Program-made: the position numbers and the translations under genes
Assembly (NCBI RefSeq): GCF_006438925.1
Contig: NZ_RCZA01000004.1
Coordinates: 1 to 64,000 of the forward strand
Reading direction: 5' to 3'
Origin: Pseudomonas mandelii
GTDB lineage: Bacteria > Pseudomonadota > Gammaproteobacteria > Pseudomonadales > Pseudomonadaceae
Length of the DNA stretch: 64,000 bases
The notes under the pieces: model-generated
Told to the model about the DNA's origin: nothing
Seen by the model: the letters and a program-made list of their open reading frames with translations, nothing else
Databases searched by the model: none
Part shown: positions 1 through 9,674 of the stretch, one piece after another
Numbering within the stretch: the stretch's first letter is position 1
How the letters are laid out: every line of letters begins with the position of its first letter

Positions 1-228
1 CGGCACCACGGCTTCGCCAGCACTGACCGCCGACAGGCTGCCGTCCTGGTACAGCTTGCGCCACAGGAACAGCTGGTTGGCATTGATGCCGTTGCGCCGA
101 GCCACCACCGAAACGCTTTGCCCTGGCTCAAGACTCTCGCGAACCATGGCCAGTTTTTGCTCTGGGCTCCAGCGGCGCCGTCGCTCCTGGCCCAAAAGCT
201 CCCCACTCTTATCGTTGCTGTTAGTCAT
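1..228 (-). CDS. IS3-family transposase OrfA (IS2-like), partial
   Basis: The first 76 residues of a helix-turn-helix transposase subunit, cut by the left window edge. The start reads MTNSNDKSGELLGQ, followed by RRRWSPEQKLAMVRES and the recognition-helix segment NGINANQLFLWRKLYQ, which is typical of OrfA of IS2-like elements. OrfA binds the terminal repeats and is normally joined to the OrfB DDE integrase by programmed frameshifting; OrfB would lie to the left. An in-frame ATG two codons upstream (234) could also be the start. The family call is firm; completeness and activity cannot be judged here. Confidence 0.8.
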   Translation of the reverse strand, partial: MTNSNDKSGELLGQERRRRWSPEQKLAMVRESLEPGQSVSVVARRNGINANQLFLWRKLYQDGSLSAVSAGEAVVP

Positions 229-285
229 AAACATAACCGTTTGCCTATCCCTTATCGTAAGGGGGAAACGGTGTCCTGTCTTTCA
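1..285 (-). mobile_element. End of an IS3-family (IS2-like) insertion sequence, cut by the window edge
   Basis: The element is recognised from its OrfA transposase gene, which reads leftwards off the window. Its outer end is probably near 285: read on the minus strand, the sequence there begins TGAAAGACAGGACACC, with the TG end usual for this group. The opposite end and its inverted repeat lie outside the window, so the boundary is an inference. Confidence 0.5.
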
Positions 286-833
286 TGGGGCTCGTTCAGC
301 CTGCATGAAAGGCAAATTCAGTCGAAACTTGCTTTCAGCGAATGGCAGCTTCTGGCCGATTTCTGCCTGTCACGCCTGACCACAACTAACATTTTGCGGT
401 CATTCGACACGGGTCCCCTCAGTAGAGGTCAGATCATTCCCAAGGGAGTTGAAATAAAACCATTCGGAAAAATGGGTTGAGTGTCGTGCGGACCGGTAGC
501 CAATACCATTTGAGTCCAGCTCATTTTGGGGGCCGGGAGCAGTGAGCAGCAGAATGGAATCACTCGAGCAATTGCGCTATCGCAGCATTCATGCATTAGC
601 CCCGCCTGCCTATTTACCTGTGAGCTATTTGCTTGCTTGTATAGTTCGCCGCTGAGGAATAGATTCGTTGTGAACCTTTTTACACCAAAATTGAAATGGA
701 TATCGCCGTGACTCAATCTCGATTCCTCGCTCACAACCGCACTTCCTGACGTCAGCCACCTCTACTTCGTCGTCGAACAAACCCGGGCCGCAAAGCCTTT
801 TGAAATAGTGCATCAATCCAGTGCGGTGACCGA
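235..833. other. Intergenic region with IS end and a dispersed repeat, no gene seen
   Basis: After the IS end near 285 comes a short repeat at 344-367 that recurs near 10.5 kb. The remaining sequence up to the start at 834 has open frames on both strands, but none has a ribosome site or recognisable protein features. It probably includes the promoter of the receiver-HDOD gene; I could not place one with confidence. Confidence 0.5.
344..367. repeat. Dispersed non-coding repeat, copy 1
   Basis: The 24 bases beginning GGCAGCTTCTGGCCGATTTC match 10510-10533 with one mismatch (A/G). The preceding bases GAATGGCAGCTT match 35495-35506. All copies lie between genes. I recognise it only as a repeated intergenic segment; its function is unknown. 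Confidence 0.55.
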
Positions 834-1958
834 ATGCGCGTGATGATTCTGGATGATGACCCCTGGATAGCAGACCTTCTGAAACAGCTGGTTTTGAGCA
901 TCCATCCGCTAGCGCAAGTCGATTGCTTTGGCGACGTTGCCAGTGCCTTGCATGCCTGGCAGCAGGATGCCTACCAGATGGTCATGGCTGACTGGAATCT
1001 ACCGGATGCCAGCGGAGTAAGCCTGTTGCAAACGATTCGTGCACAGGATCTGAAAATACCGCTGATTATGATCACCGGGCGTTCCGATCGAGAAAGCGTC
1101 TTGGCAGTCAAATCGCTGAGGATCAGCGCTTTTTTTACCAAGCCGTTTCAAGTGTCGCGTGTCGTTGAATGCCTCAAAGCGCTCCTTCCTGCCGATACGT
1201 TTGTGCAGGTGCCCGCTGATATTGATGAAAACCTGATCAACTATCTCAGCGGATTATCCACCCATGAACTGGACCTGCCGTTACTCGCTCAGGTGAAGGA
1301 AAATCTCCAGCGTGGATTTGGGGGAGAGCAGCTGGATATTCGCGAATTGGTCCAGGATTGGCAGCATGATCCGGCGCTGTGCGCTCATCTGATTGGGGCA
1401 GCCAACAGCGCGGCTTATCACGGAGTGGGCCAACCCTGCACCAGTTTGATCGATGCTATTAAACGATTGGGTGAGCTTACCAGTGTGAATCTGGCGTTGA
1501 GCCAAGCCCTGCGACAGGCCAATACCCAAACCAATGGGCTGCTGATGACCTGCATGCAGTCTTATCTGGATGATGCCGAGGGCCTGGCTGAGCAAGTTGT
1601 TTTCCTGGCTCGACGATGCCAGCTAGATCCGACGCCACTACAGAGTGCTGCGTTGCTGCACCGGATAGGCGAGCTTTGTGTGCTTTACCAAATCCAGAAG
1701 TGGGAGGGCCAGGGGCATAGGGTGGATGAAGAAGTGCTCACCCACGCCCTGCGTGATTTCGCCGCCCCCTTTGCCATCAAGTTGAAAGCCTCCTGGGGAC
1801 TCCCTCAAACACTGCGTGAGTTGATAGGCGCGATCTATGCGTTGCCTCCCATGCAGGTACGCCGTGAACAAGTGGTCATGCGCCTTGGGGCTGCTATGAA
1901 TGATAGAGAGCCTGAAGCGGACCTCGAAAGACTTCAACGATTGGCGGGCCTGGCCTGA
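834..1958 (+). CDS. Response regulator with receiver and HDOD domains
   Basis: A 374-residue protein. Residues 1-120 form a CheY-like receiver: acidic pocket in MILDDDP, phosphoacceptor Asp in MADWNLPDASG, conserved Thr in MITGRS and Lys in FTKPF. Residues from about 130 resemble an HDOD domain, a degenerate HD fold without the metal-binding His-Asp pair, with DPALCAHLIGAANSAAY and AIKRLGELTSVNLALS. HDOD proteins usually act in signalling rather than as hydrolases. The ATG follows GGTGA. The gene lies 265 bases ahead of the large hybrid kinase on the same strand and is a plausible phosphorylation target of it, which is an inference from position. Confidence 0.85.
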   Translation: MRVMILDDDPWIADLLKQLVLSIHPLAQVDCFGDVASALHAWQQDAYQMVMADWNLPDASGVSLLQTIRAQDLKIPLIMITGRSDRESVLAVKSLRISAFFTKPFQVSRVVECLKALLPADTFVQVPADIDENLINYLSGLSTHELDLPLLAQVKENLQRGFGGEQLDIRELVQDWQHDPALCAHLIGAANSAAYHGVGQPCTSLIDAIKRLGELTSVNLALSQALRQANTQTNGLLMTCMQSYLDDAEGLAEQVVFLARRCQLDPTPLQSAALLHRIGELCVLYQIQKWEGQGHRVDEEVLTHALRDFAAPFAIKLKASWGLPQTLRELIGAIYALPPMQVRREQVVMRLGAAMNDREPEADLERLQRLAGLA

Positions 1959-2223
1959 GCGCACTCGAGGACACAGACAGGGCATCTCACCACCGAAAAG
2001 CTGGGCGAGGATTTTTTGTTATTAAAAAAGGGATTTGCGAGGCTCAAAGGAAATGCGTAACAAGTCGTTTATCTATATATCCGTCTTATTCCCTTGGCTC
2101 AAATATGCACATTTTTATCCACGGGGTTCATGGTTAACGTGATGCATACGAACTAAGTTATAGACGCTATCAACAGGGTTCGAACTTAATATTGAAGGCT
2201 TGAAGGTCTTCTGCAATGGGACA

Positions 2224-5200
2224 ATGCGGGTGAGAAAACATAAGTTTTTTGCATTGAGCTGGGGAGTATCTATCACTCTGGTGGTGGGGTTAGGGGTAAG
2301 CATCCTGGGTGGCTGGATCCTCGAACGCATCAACGAGCAGCAGGCTCAAGACGCGATCGCCGCGGCTACCGAGGAAGCCGCAGAGTTGGTTTTAACTCGC
2401 CTCGAGCTTTACCAATACGGATTGCGTGGCGCTCGTGGAGCGGTGCTGACAGCGGGTGAACATGGCATCAGCCGCGAAGTTTTTGACCAATATCACCAAA
2501 CGCGCGACCTCGCTGCCGAGTTCCCCGGCGCAAGTGCTTTGGGCTTTATCAGGCGAGTACCGGAGCGCGATGAACGCGAGTTTCTCAAATACGCTCGGGC
2601 CGATGGCAAAGCCGATTTCTCCATTCGTCAACTCTCACCCCATTCAGGCGAGCGTTACGTTATCCAGTATGTCGAACCGGCTGAGGGAAACCAGGCTGCA
2701 ATTGGTTTGGACATTGCGTCGGAAACCGCACGGCGAGAGGCTGCCCAATCCTCGATACAAAGCGGTAGGGTACGGATTACCGGGCCCATCACTCTGATAC
2801 AGGACACAGGGAAACCGCAGCAGTCTTTCCTGGTGTTGATGCCCATCTTTCGCGGCGGAGAGACACCGGCGACCGCTGTTGAGCGAGAGGCCGCAGCGTT
2901 TGGCTGGAGCTATGTCGTGTTGCGGACAGAGCAGGTACTGAGGGGCCTGCGCATAGAAAATGAGGCGGTGCATCTGGGGCTGAGGGATATCACCGTCCCA
3001 GGGCGAGAGAAGCTGTTTTATGAAAGCACGGACGACTCGACTAGCCATGAAACGCTAATGACCCACCAGGTGGAGCGCGAGGTATACGGGAGGCGATGGC
3101 AAGTTGAACTCAGCGCGCGCCCGTTGTTCATCCAGCGCCTGCATCAGGTTTCACCAACAGTCGTCCTGTTGATGGGTGGTTTGCTTACTCTACTTCTGGC
3201 TACGCTTGCGGGTGTCGTGAGTGTAAGCCGTCAACGCCGGCGGCAGATATTCTCCGAGCAGGCAAGGCTGGCCGCCATCGTCGAAAGCTCGGCCGATGGC
3301 ATCATTGGAAAAACACTCGATGGCGTAGTTACCAACTGGAACAAGGGGGCCGAGCACCTGTTTGGCTATACGGCCGAGGAGGCAGTGGGCCAGACACTGG
3401 CCCACCTGGTTGTTCCTGAGGCGCTTGTCGCTGAGGAGGCCGGGATCCTTGTGCGTATCAGGGCGGGGGAGCGTATCTCCAGCTTTGATACCCAACGCCA
3501 TTGCAAGGACGGTCGGCTGATTGATGTCTCTGCCACTGTCTCACCCATTTATGGCGAGGGTGGTCGCGTCGTTGGAGCTTCCAAGACATTAAGGGATATC
3601 TCAGCGAAAAAAGCTGCGGAAGCCCGAATTCTCGAACTCAACTCCGGCCTGGAGCAGCAGGTTGCGCAGCGAACTTCTGAGTTGCGGCATCTCAATCTGC
3701 TGTTGGGCACGGTGCTGCGCTCGGCCACCGAGGTTTCGATCATTGCGACGGATCTAGATGGCGTTATCCGTGTGTTCAACAAAGGCGCCGAGCATTTGTT
3801 GGGTTATGACGCCGATGAGTTACTGGGAATAAACACTCCAGCGCTGATCCATGTGCCCGAGGAAGTCACTGCTCGTGGCGCAGAACTGAGCGAGGAGTAC
3901 GCTCAGACGATCGACGGTTTCCATGTGTTTACCCATAAACCTGAACTTGAAGGCGCAGAAACACGTGAGTGGACTTACATACGTAAGGACGGCTCGCGGT
4001 TTCCTGTCACGCTGGTGGTCACCTCCATGCGCGATGACGATGGGAAATTGAGCGGCTACCTGGGCATCGCGGTAGACATCACCGAACGGAAAGCGGCAGA
4101 AAAGGAGCTGGCTGCGAGCCTGGAGACGACGCAGAATCAACGTAGTGAACTGATGGCGGTGCACGATCAGTTAGTGATGGCTGCTGAGGTAGCCGAACTG
4201 GGCATCTGGTCATGGACGTTGGCGGACAATAACTTGCAGTGGAATGACCGCATGTTCGAGTTCTACGGTCAGCCACTGACGTTGCGCAATACTGGTCTGA
4301 GTTATAAGCACTGGTACTCTCGCATTCACCGTGAGGATGCTGTGGCGGCGGCTGCAAAGCTGAATGCCGCCGTTGAGGGGAATGGTGTGTACGACACAGT
4401 TTTCCGTGTCGTTCACCCAGGCGGCCAGATCCGCTTCATACAGGCAGGCGCGCAGGTCGAACGCAGTCCCAACGGTACGCCCCTGCGCGTGACGGGTATC
4501 AATCGGGACATCACTGCCCAGCGCGAGCTGGAATCACATCTACTGTACGCCAAGGAACAGGCCGATACCGCGAGTGCGGCAAAATCGTCGTTCCTGGCCA
4601 ACATGAGCCACGAAATACGCACGCCGATGAACGCCGTGCTGGGCATGTTGCAGTTGGTGCAGAACACTGACCTGAATGGTCGTCAACTCGACTATGTGAC
4701 CAAAGCGCAGACCGCTGCGAAATCACTGCTGGGGTTGCTCAATGACATCCTTGATTACTCCAAAATTGAGGCCGGCAAGCTACAGCTGGATGTGCACCCG
4801 TTCGAACTCGAACCGCTCATGCGTGATCTCTCCGTTGTGCTGGCAGGTAATCAGGGCCAGAAAGAGGTCGAGGTCATGTTCGACCTGGACTCCAATCTAC
4901 CCAACGACCTGATCGGCGATAGCCTGCGGCTGCAACAGGTGCTGATCAACCTGGCGGGTAATGCCCTCAAGTTCACCATGGAAGGCCAGATCGTGGTCAG
5001 CGTCGAGCAACTGATGCGCACGGAGAACACTGTGAGCTTGCGCATCGCCGTTGCTGATACCGGTATCGGTATCAGCCCGGAGCAACTTCAACGCATTTTT
5101 GAAGGATTCACTCAGGCCGAGGCTTCAACCACCCGCCGCTTTGGCGGTACCGGTCTGGGCTTGGTGATCTGTAAGCGGTTGGTCAGCTTGATGGGCGGTG

Positions 5201-6774
5201 AACTTCAGGTGGAGAGCCAGCAGGGTGTGGGAAGTCGCTTCTGGTTCGATATCACGCTGGATGTAGCGCCGAATTCGCTGCTGAAATCTGACAGCTTTGG
5301 AGTCGATGCGTTCATACGGATACTGATCGTCGACGACAACGCCATGGCGGGTGAATTGCTGTTGCGAACGGTTCATGCATTGGGGTGGAAGGCCGACCAC
5401 GTGAGTGGCGGCACGAAAGCAGTGGAATGGGTGAAGAACGCCCAGGCGAGAGGCGAAACCTACGACGTGGTACTGATGGACTGGCGGATGTCCGATATGG
5501 ATGGGCTGAGTGCTGCGCAATTGATCCGTCAGCAGGGCAACGGCGTACCTCCTCCAATGGTTATTATGATTACCGCTTACGGCCGTGAAGTGCTGGCCGA
5601 CGCAAACGAGATGGGAGACGCTCCCTTCGTGGGGTTTCTCACCAAGCCTGTCACGCCTAAGCAGTTAGCCGACGCTGTTCAGCGAGCACTCAACGGCAAG
5701 GACCTTGCGCAGTCACTCCCGTCCAAGTCAACTGTTGACAGGCCGCAGCGCCTGGCCGGGCTGCGGCTATTGGTCGTGGAAGACAACATGCTTAATCGGC
5801 AGGTTGCCGATGAGTTACTGACAGGAGAAGGTGCTCAAGTGACGTTGGCTGAAGGCGGTCTGGAAGGTGTGAGCAGGGTGATGGCTGAGAGGGTGCCCTT
5901 CGACGCGGTGTTGATGGATATCCAGATGCCGGATATTGATGGCTTGGAGGCGACCCGTCGCATTCGATCGGATCCACGTTTTGCAGCGCTGCCAATAGTG
6001 GCGATGACCGCAAATGCCTCCAATACCGACCGTGAGGCCTGTCTTGCTGCGGGGATGAATGAGCATGTCGGCAAGCCCATAGATCTGGAACAACTCGTCG
6101 CAACATTGCTTTTTCAAGCGGGCCGTGAGGATCGCCAGGCATCTCCAGCCCTGGGCCAAGCCAATACAGGAGAAGGCGTCATCGAGCCTCGTGAATCGAT
6201 CATTAGCCGCTTTGGTGGTGACCTCGATTTGATCCGCAACGTGCTGCGTAACTTTGGTCCCGAGCTAGAAAAACAGCTTGTCCGGTTGCACGATCAGATC
6301 CAGCGGCAAGACGCATCGGGGGCAGCTTTCGTGCTCCATTCCATTAAAGGCAGCAGCGGCACCATGGGTGCCAAGGCGGTATCGCTACTGGCCGGCGACC
6401 TGGAGCACAAACTGAAATCCGCAGACGCTGAGTCTGTAGCGCGCATCTTTGCTGACGCAGCATGGTTTGATGAATTGAGCAGGTTACTGCAACAAAGCCT
6501 CGAGCAGATGAATGTCGACTTTGGTCAGAGCCCGAGCGCAAAGGTCTGTGTTGACTCCGAATTGATGGCGCTCACGGAATGGCGAGAATCCCTTGAGGAG
6601 ATTTTGCTGTTGCTGGAAGCGGGCAACCTTCAAGCCATAGAACTGGCAGACGCATTGGCGTCAAAAACGCCACAATCCCTGCGCCCACAGTTCGACGAAC
6701 TGGTTGTCATGGTGCAGTCGCTAGACTTTTCCGCTGCGATGCCGATTGGTCGTGAACTGTTGAGATCTGCCTGA
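2224..6774 (+). CDS. CHASE-PAS hybrid sensor histidine kinase with two receivers and Hpt
   Basis: A membrane sensor of about 1516 residues. From the ATG at 2224: a membrane segment near 9-32, a periplasmic CHASE-like domain to about 300, a second membrane segment near 312-333, three PAS domains (about 347-465, 497-620, 650-770), a HisKA domain with SHEIRTPMN (His796), a HATPase domain with DTGIGI and FGGTGLGL boxes, two receivers (about 1030-1150 with LMDWRMSDMDG, and 1178-1300 with LMDIQMPDIDG), and a C-terminal Hpt domain with HSIKGSSGTMGA (His1372). This is a complete phosphorelay in one chain. A TTG at 2200 would add eight residues; I prefer the ATG. The diguanylate cyclase start overlaps its stop by one base, so the two are co-translated and the cyclase is a likely output. 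Confidence 0.92.
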   Translation: MRVRKHKFFALSWGVSITLVVGLGVSILGGWILERINEQQAQDAIAAATEEAAELVLTRLELYQYGLRGARGAVLTAGEHGISREVFDQYHQTRDLAAEFPGASALGFIRRVPERDEREFLKYARADGKADFSIRQLSPHSGERYVIQYVEPAEGNQAAIGLDIASETARREAAQSSIQSGRVRITGPITLIQDTGKPQQSFLVLMPIFRGGETPATAVEREAAAFGWSYVVLRTEQVLRGLRIENEAVHLGLRDITVPGREKLFYESTDDSTSHETLMTHQVEREVYGRRWQVELSARPLFIQRLHQVSPTVVLLMGGLLTLLLATLAGVVSVSRQRRRQIFSEQARLAAIVESSADGIIGKTLDGVVTNWNKGAEHLFGYTAEEAVGQTLAHLVVPEALVAEEAGILVRIRAGERISSFDTQRHCKDGRLIDVSATVSPIYGEGGRVVGASKTLRDISAKKAAEARILELNSGLEQQVAQRTSELRHLNLLLGTVLRSATEVSIIATDLDGVIRVFNKGAEHLLGYDADELLGINTPALIHVPEEVTARGAELSEEYAQTIDGFHVFTHKPELEGAETREWTYIRKDGSRFPVTLVVTSMRDDDGKLSGYLGIAVDITERKAAEKELAASLETTQNQRSELMAVHDQLVMAAEVAELGIWSWTLADNNLQWNDRMFEFYGQPLTLRNTGLSYKHWYSRIHREDAVAAAAKLNAAVEGNGVYDTVFRVVHPGGQIRFIQAGAQVERSPNGTPLRVTGINRDITAQRELESHLLYAKEQADTASAAKSSFLANMSHEIRTPMNAVLGMLQLVQNTDLNGRQLDYVTKAQTAAKSLLGLLNDILDYSKIEAGKLQLDVHPFELEPLMRDLSVVLAGNQGQKEVEVMFDLDSNLPNDLIGDSLRLQQVLINLAGNALKFTMEGQIVVSVEQLMRTENTVSLRIAVADTGIGISPEQLQRIFEGFTQAEASTTRRFGGTGLGLVICKRLVSLMGGELQVESQQGVGSRFWFDITLDVAPNSLLKSDSFGVDAFIRILIVDDNAMAGELLLRTVHALGWKADHVSGGTKAVEWVKNAQARGETYDVVLMDWRMSDMDGLSAAQLIRQQGNGVPPPMVIMITAYGREVLADANEMGDAPFVGFLTKPVTPKQLADAVQRALNGKDLAQSLPSKSTVDRPQRLAGLRLLVVEDNMLNRQVADELLTGEGAQVTLAEGGLEGVSRVMAERVPFDAVLMDIQMPDIDGLEATRRIRSDPRFAALPIVAMTANASNTDREACLAAGMNEHVGKPIDLEQLVATLLFQAGREDRQASPALGQANTGEGVIEPRESIISRFGGDLDLIRNVLRNFGPELEKQLVRLHDQIQRQDASGAAFVLHSIKGSSGTMGAKAVSLLAGDLEHKLKSADAESVARIFADAAWFDELSRLLQQSLEQMNVDFGQSPSAKVCVDSELMALTEWRESLEEILLLLEAGNLQAIELADALASKTPQSLRPQFDELVVMVQSLDFSAAMPIGRELLRSA

Positions 6775-7724
6775 TGGAACAATCGATGCAAACCTGGTTA
6801 CCACACCCCCATAACCGTCCAAAACTCCTCATTGTCGACGACCAACCGATTAATATCCGGGTACTCCATGAGTTGTTTCGTGAGGACTGTGATGTGTTCA
6901 TGGCCACCAGCGGTGAGCAGGCGATCACGGTATGCCAGACCCAACTACCCGATCTGATTCTGCTGGACGTGGTCATGGTGGGCGTGGACGGGCATGAAGT
7001 ATGCCGTCGACTCAAGGCTGACCCTGCGACCCAGGACATCCCCATCATCTTCATTACCGCACAGCAGCAGGAGTCGGATGAGGTACTAGGCCTGGAACTT
7101 GGCGCGGTGGACTTCATCAGCAAACCCATCAATCCAATCATTGTTAGAGCCCGTGTGCGAACACACCTGGCCCTGAAACTACAGAACGATCTGCTGCGCT
7201 CCATGGCGTTGATGGATGGCCTTACGGGAGTGGCCAATCGACGTAAATTCGATGAGGACATATTGGCGGATTGGCGTCAGTGCTTTCGAGAGCAAAAGCC
7301 ACTGTCGCTTATCTTGGTGGATGTTGATTTTTTCAAACGCTACAACGACCAATATGGTCACCAGGCTGGAGATGGTTGCTTGAAATCTGTTGCCCAAGCG
7401 TTATCTGAAACGGTTAGACGCCCCTACGACCTGGTCGCTCGGTATGGTGGCGAAGAGTTTGCCTGCGTTCTGCCCAATACAGGTCTTTGCGGAGCGGTCG
7501 AACTTGCAGAAAAAATGCAAGAGCGTATCCGCGCGCTGGGTATCGAGCATTCTGCTTCTGATGTAGATCGTGTGGTGACTATTTCTCTAGGCGTTGCAAC
7601 ATTGACTCCCACTGACAACCATGAATTCCAGGCGTTGATAGAAGCAGCAGACAAGCAACTTTACGAGGCGAAAAAAACTGGCAGGGCCAGGGTCTGTTCA
7701 TCCTTTAGCGATGAATATCTTTAA
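6774..7724 (+). CDS. Receiver-GGDEF diguanylate cyclase
   Basis: A 316-residue soluble response regulator that makes cyclic di-GMP from two GTP. Residues 15-130 form a receiver (LLIVDDQPINIR; phosphoacceptor in ILLDVVMVGVDG; Lys in FISKP). Residues from about 145 form a GGDEF domain with DGLTGVANRR and an intact GGEEF site at 225-229. An inhibitory RxxD site (RPYD) lies five residues before it, so product inhibition is expected. The start overlaps the stop of the hybrid kinase gene (TGATG), indicating translational coupling and a kinase-regulator pair. The architecture is WspR-like, but the neighbours are not those of the Wsp system. Confidence 0.92.
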   Translation: MEQSMQTWLPHPHNRPKLLIVDDQPINIRVLHELFREDCDVFMATSGEQAITVCQTQLPDLILLDVVMVGVDGHEVCRRLKADPATQDIPIIFITAQQQESDEVLGLELGAVDFISKPINPIIVRARVRTHLALKLQNDLLRSMALMDGLTGVANRRKFDEDILADWRQCFREQKPLSLILVDVDFFKRYNDQYGHQAGDGCLKSVAQALSETVRRPYDLVARYGGEEFACVLPNTGLCGAVELAEKMQERIRALGIEHSASDVDRVVTISLGVATLTPTDNHEFQALIEAADKQLYEAKKTGRARVCSSFSDEYL

Positions 7725-7950
7725 TTCTGCTTCTGTGAATAGCTCGGTTCCAAACCCTTGTCGAAGAATGCCTTGGTCGCGTCATGTATTCCAAGGCAAG
7801 CGACTCGCAGGTGTGACAGATGCTAATCGACCAGTCTTCGGCCTTGCGAGCCAAGGTTGCTCTGAGCCCATCCAGCGCCCGGATACTGGGAGCATCAGCC
7901 ATGCTGATAGAATTGGGCAGATTTCACAAAGCGCCCCTCTGGGACAGAGC

Positions 7951-8283
7951 ATGATTAAAGAATTGACGGAAGAAGAGATGCGCCGAGCGCTGTTCGGTTA
8001 CGCAGAGGTACCTACGCCGGTTAACATGCCCGGTGTGCAAGAAGTCCATCCGGCCGGCATGACCGTGCCGCCAGCAAAGGCTGCGACAAAAAAGGGGGGT
8101 TCGAAAGCCTTCACGCCGAGGCTAAGGGTCACCCTCCGGGTAGGAAATGAATTCGAAGGTGAAACTTACGAGATAATCCATGACGCCGATACGCTGAGCA
8201 CCCTCCTAGCAGAGCAACAGGCTACCAAGGCTGCGAGGAAAAAGTTCAGGTATGTGGAAGTGATATCGGTCAAGTCGATGTAA
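7951..8283 (+). CDS. Conserved small protein of unknown function
   Basis: A 110-residue protein beginning MIKELTEEEMRRALFGY. The frame is open further upstream to 7711, but the ATG at 7951 follows GGGACAGAG and the residues before it look unlike a protein. The middle (about 35-55) is rich in Pro, Ala, Lys and Gly and looks like a linker. The C-terminal half (LRVTLRVGNEFEGETYEI) could be a small beta-rich domain. No signal peptide or membrane segment is visible. I do not recognise the family; its place after the diguanylate cyclase gene does not define a role. Confidence 0.6.
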   Translation: MIKELTEEEMRRALFGYAEVPTPVNMPGVQEVHPAGMTVPPAKAATKKGGSKAFTPRLRVTLRVGNEFEGETYEIIHDADTLSTLLAEQQATKAARKKFRYVEVISVKSM

Positions 8284-8426
8284 CAGCAATTTCACTTAGC
8301 TCGCGCCAAGACTTTGAACCGTCCTGGCAACGCACAGCTTCGCCAAAGCATATGTCGGGCCTGTCACATCGAACGGAGCTTCCAAGGACAGGCCACTGTC
8401 GACCCGAAGCGGCCTCTCGAATGTGT

Positions 8427-9569
8427 CTACGGATGTAGGGGCGGCTCAGTAATTGGAAGCTTGACTAGAAAGGTGGTGCCTCCACTCGAGTCAGAGCTGA
8501 CATCGATTGAACCGTTATGTGCTGCCACGATCTCTGACGCGATGAACAGGCCCAAGCCCAGCCCCTCTGTCGGCCCGTGATCAATTGCAGATCGCTGAGA
8601 GAAACGACCCATAGGGTTAAATATAAACGGGAGAATGTCCTCTGGTATGGGCTCACCACTGTTATGGACGGTGAAAATAGCGCAGTCTTCTGAGGTCTCT
8701 AACTCCACCTTGATAGGGAGTTGATTATCTCCATGCTGTACAGCGTTGCTGATTATGTTCGAGAAGACTTGTTCCATTCTGGCGCCATCGAATTGCCCTT
8801 GAACTGGAGTCTTCGCGTCGAACAAGACCAGGGCCTTTGGATGAAACGCTCGGATTTCTTCGACAACACGTTCGCAAACGTGCGAGAGATCTATATCCGC
8901 CGTTTTGACAGGAATGCCTGGGCCCATTTGGCAGCGTGTTAAATCAAGTAGGTCTCCAACAATTTGGCTCGCTCGCCGCACGCTTGTATATATTTGATTG
9001 GCAACCTTGGTAGCCCGGGCTCCGGCCCCTTCTGAGCGCCTCAACATATCGGCACCCAGCAAGATCGCTCCAAGCGGGGTGCGCAGGTCGTGGCCGAGAA
9101 TGCCTAAAAATACGTTGCGTGACGCCTCCACCGCGCGTGAGTAACTGGCGATGGATTCGGCGAGAGCCTGATCGATGGCCTCGTGGAATCGGGTCATGTC
9201 GTCGACATTAATCGGCGTGCCATCCTTCACTTGCCTCATCCACTGACTGACGACACTCGTTCTCAGTGCTCGATATTCCGACACCATTTGATCGATCGTG
9301 AAACCTGCCATTAACCGCGTCATTGCATGAGTTTCAGCGGCGGTTTCTTCATCATCTGAAGGGACTTGGCCTTGAGACTTGGCAGCTTGCTCTCGCTTCG
9401 TCTGCTTTGTTCGCAGGTCAGTTACAATTGCCTGCAACATCTGTTCGGCATGATCTCGCAGAGCTTCACTTTCGAGGTCCGCACCCGGCGTCTCAATGGT
9501 TCTGGCGAAATCTTCCCAGGCCTGCAGAATCGGCTCAAGGTTCTCAAGAATGAAATCGGACAGGCGCAT
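8427..9569 (-). CDS. Soluble sensor histidine kinase with RsbRD-like N-terminus
   Basis: A cytoplasmic two-component kinase of 380 residues from the chosen ATG (MRLSDFILENLEPILQAWE). The N-terminal 160 or so residues resemble the RsbRD/globin-like sensor region of stressosome proteins. HisKA follows with LGILGHDLRTPLGAIL (His phosphoacceptor), then HATPase boxes: N-box NIISNAVQHG, the weak G1 box HNSGEPI, and GLGLGLFIASEI. There is no receiver domain and no response-regulator gene beside it, so it is an orphan here. The longer frame to 9608 adds 13 residues unlike the family start. No transmembrane segment is seen, so it should sense a cytoplasmic signal. Confidence 0.87.
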   Translation of the reverse strand: MRLSDFILENLEPILQAWEDFARTIETPGADLESEALRDHAEQMLQAIVTDLRTKQTKREQAAKSQGQVPSDDEETAAETHAMTRLMAGFTIDQMVSEYRALRTSVVSQWMRQVKDGTPINVDDMTRFHEAIDQALAESIASYSRAVEASRNVFLGILGHDLRTPLGAILLGADMLRRSEGAGARATKVANQIYTSVRRASQIVGDLLDLTRCQMGPGIPVKTADIDLSHVCERVVEEIRAFHPKALVLFDAKTPVQGQFDGARMEQVFSNIISNAVQHGDNQLPIKVELETSEDCAIFTVHNSGEPIPEDILPFIFNPMGRFSQRSAIDHGPTEGLGLGLFIASEIVAAHNGSIDVSSDSSGGTTFLVKLPITEPPLHP

Positions 9570-9674
9570 GTCGGTGATCCTAATGGGAGGCGATGCAGAG
9601 GCCGGCAAGAAAGCGAGGCTGCGCAGATACGGTGTGAACGGGTGTTCAGCAGTGTAGGAGGTTGTTTATAGCTT

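Noticed and set aside
429..734. Minus-strand frame of 101 residues upstream of the receiver-HDOD gene
   Set aside because: Random composition, no ribosome site, competing frames in the same stretch.
7705..7902. Minus-strand frame of 65 residues with CHTC motif
   Set aside because: No ribosome site, overlaps the diguanylate cyclase 3' end, and no recognised family; possible but not supported.
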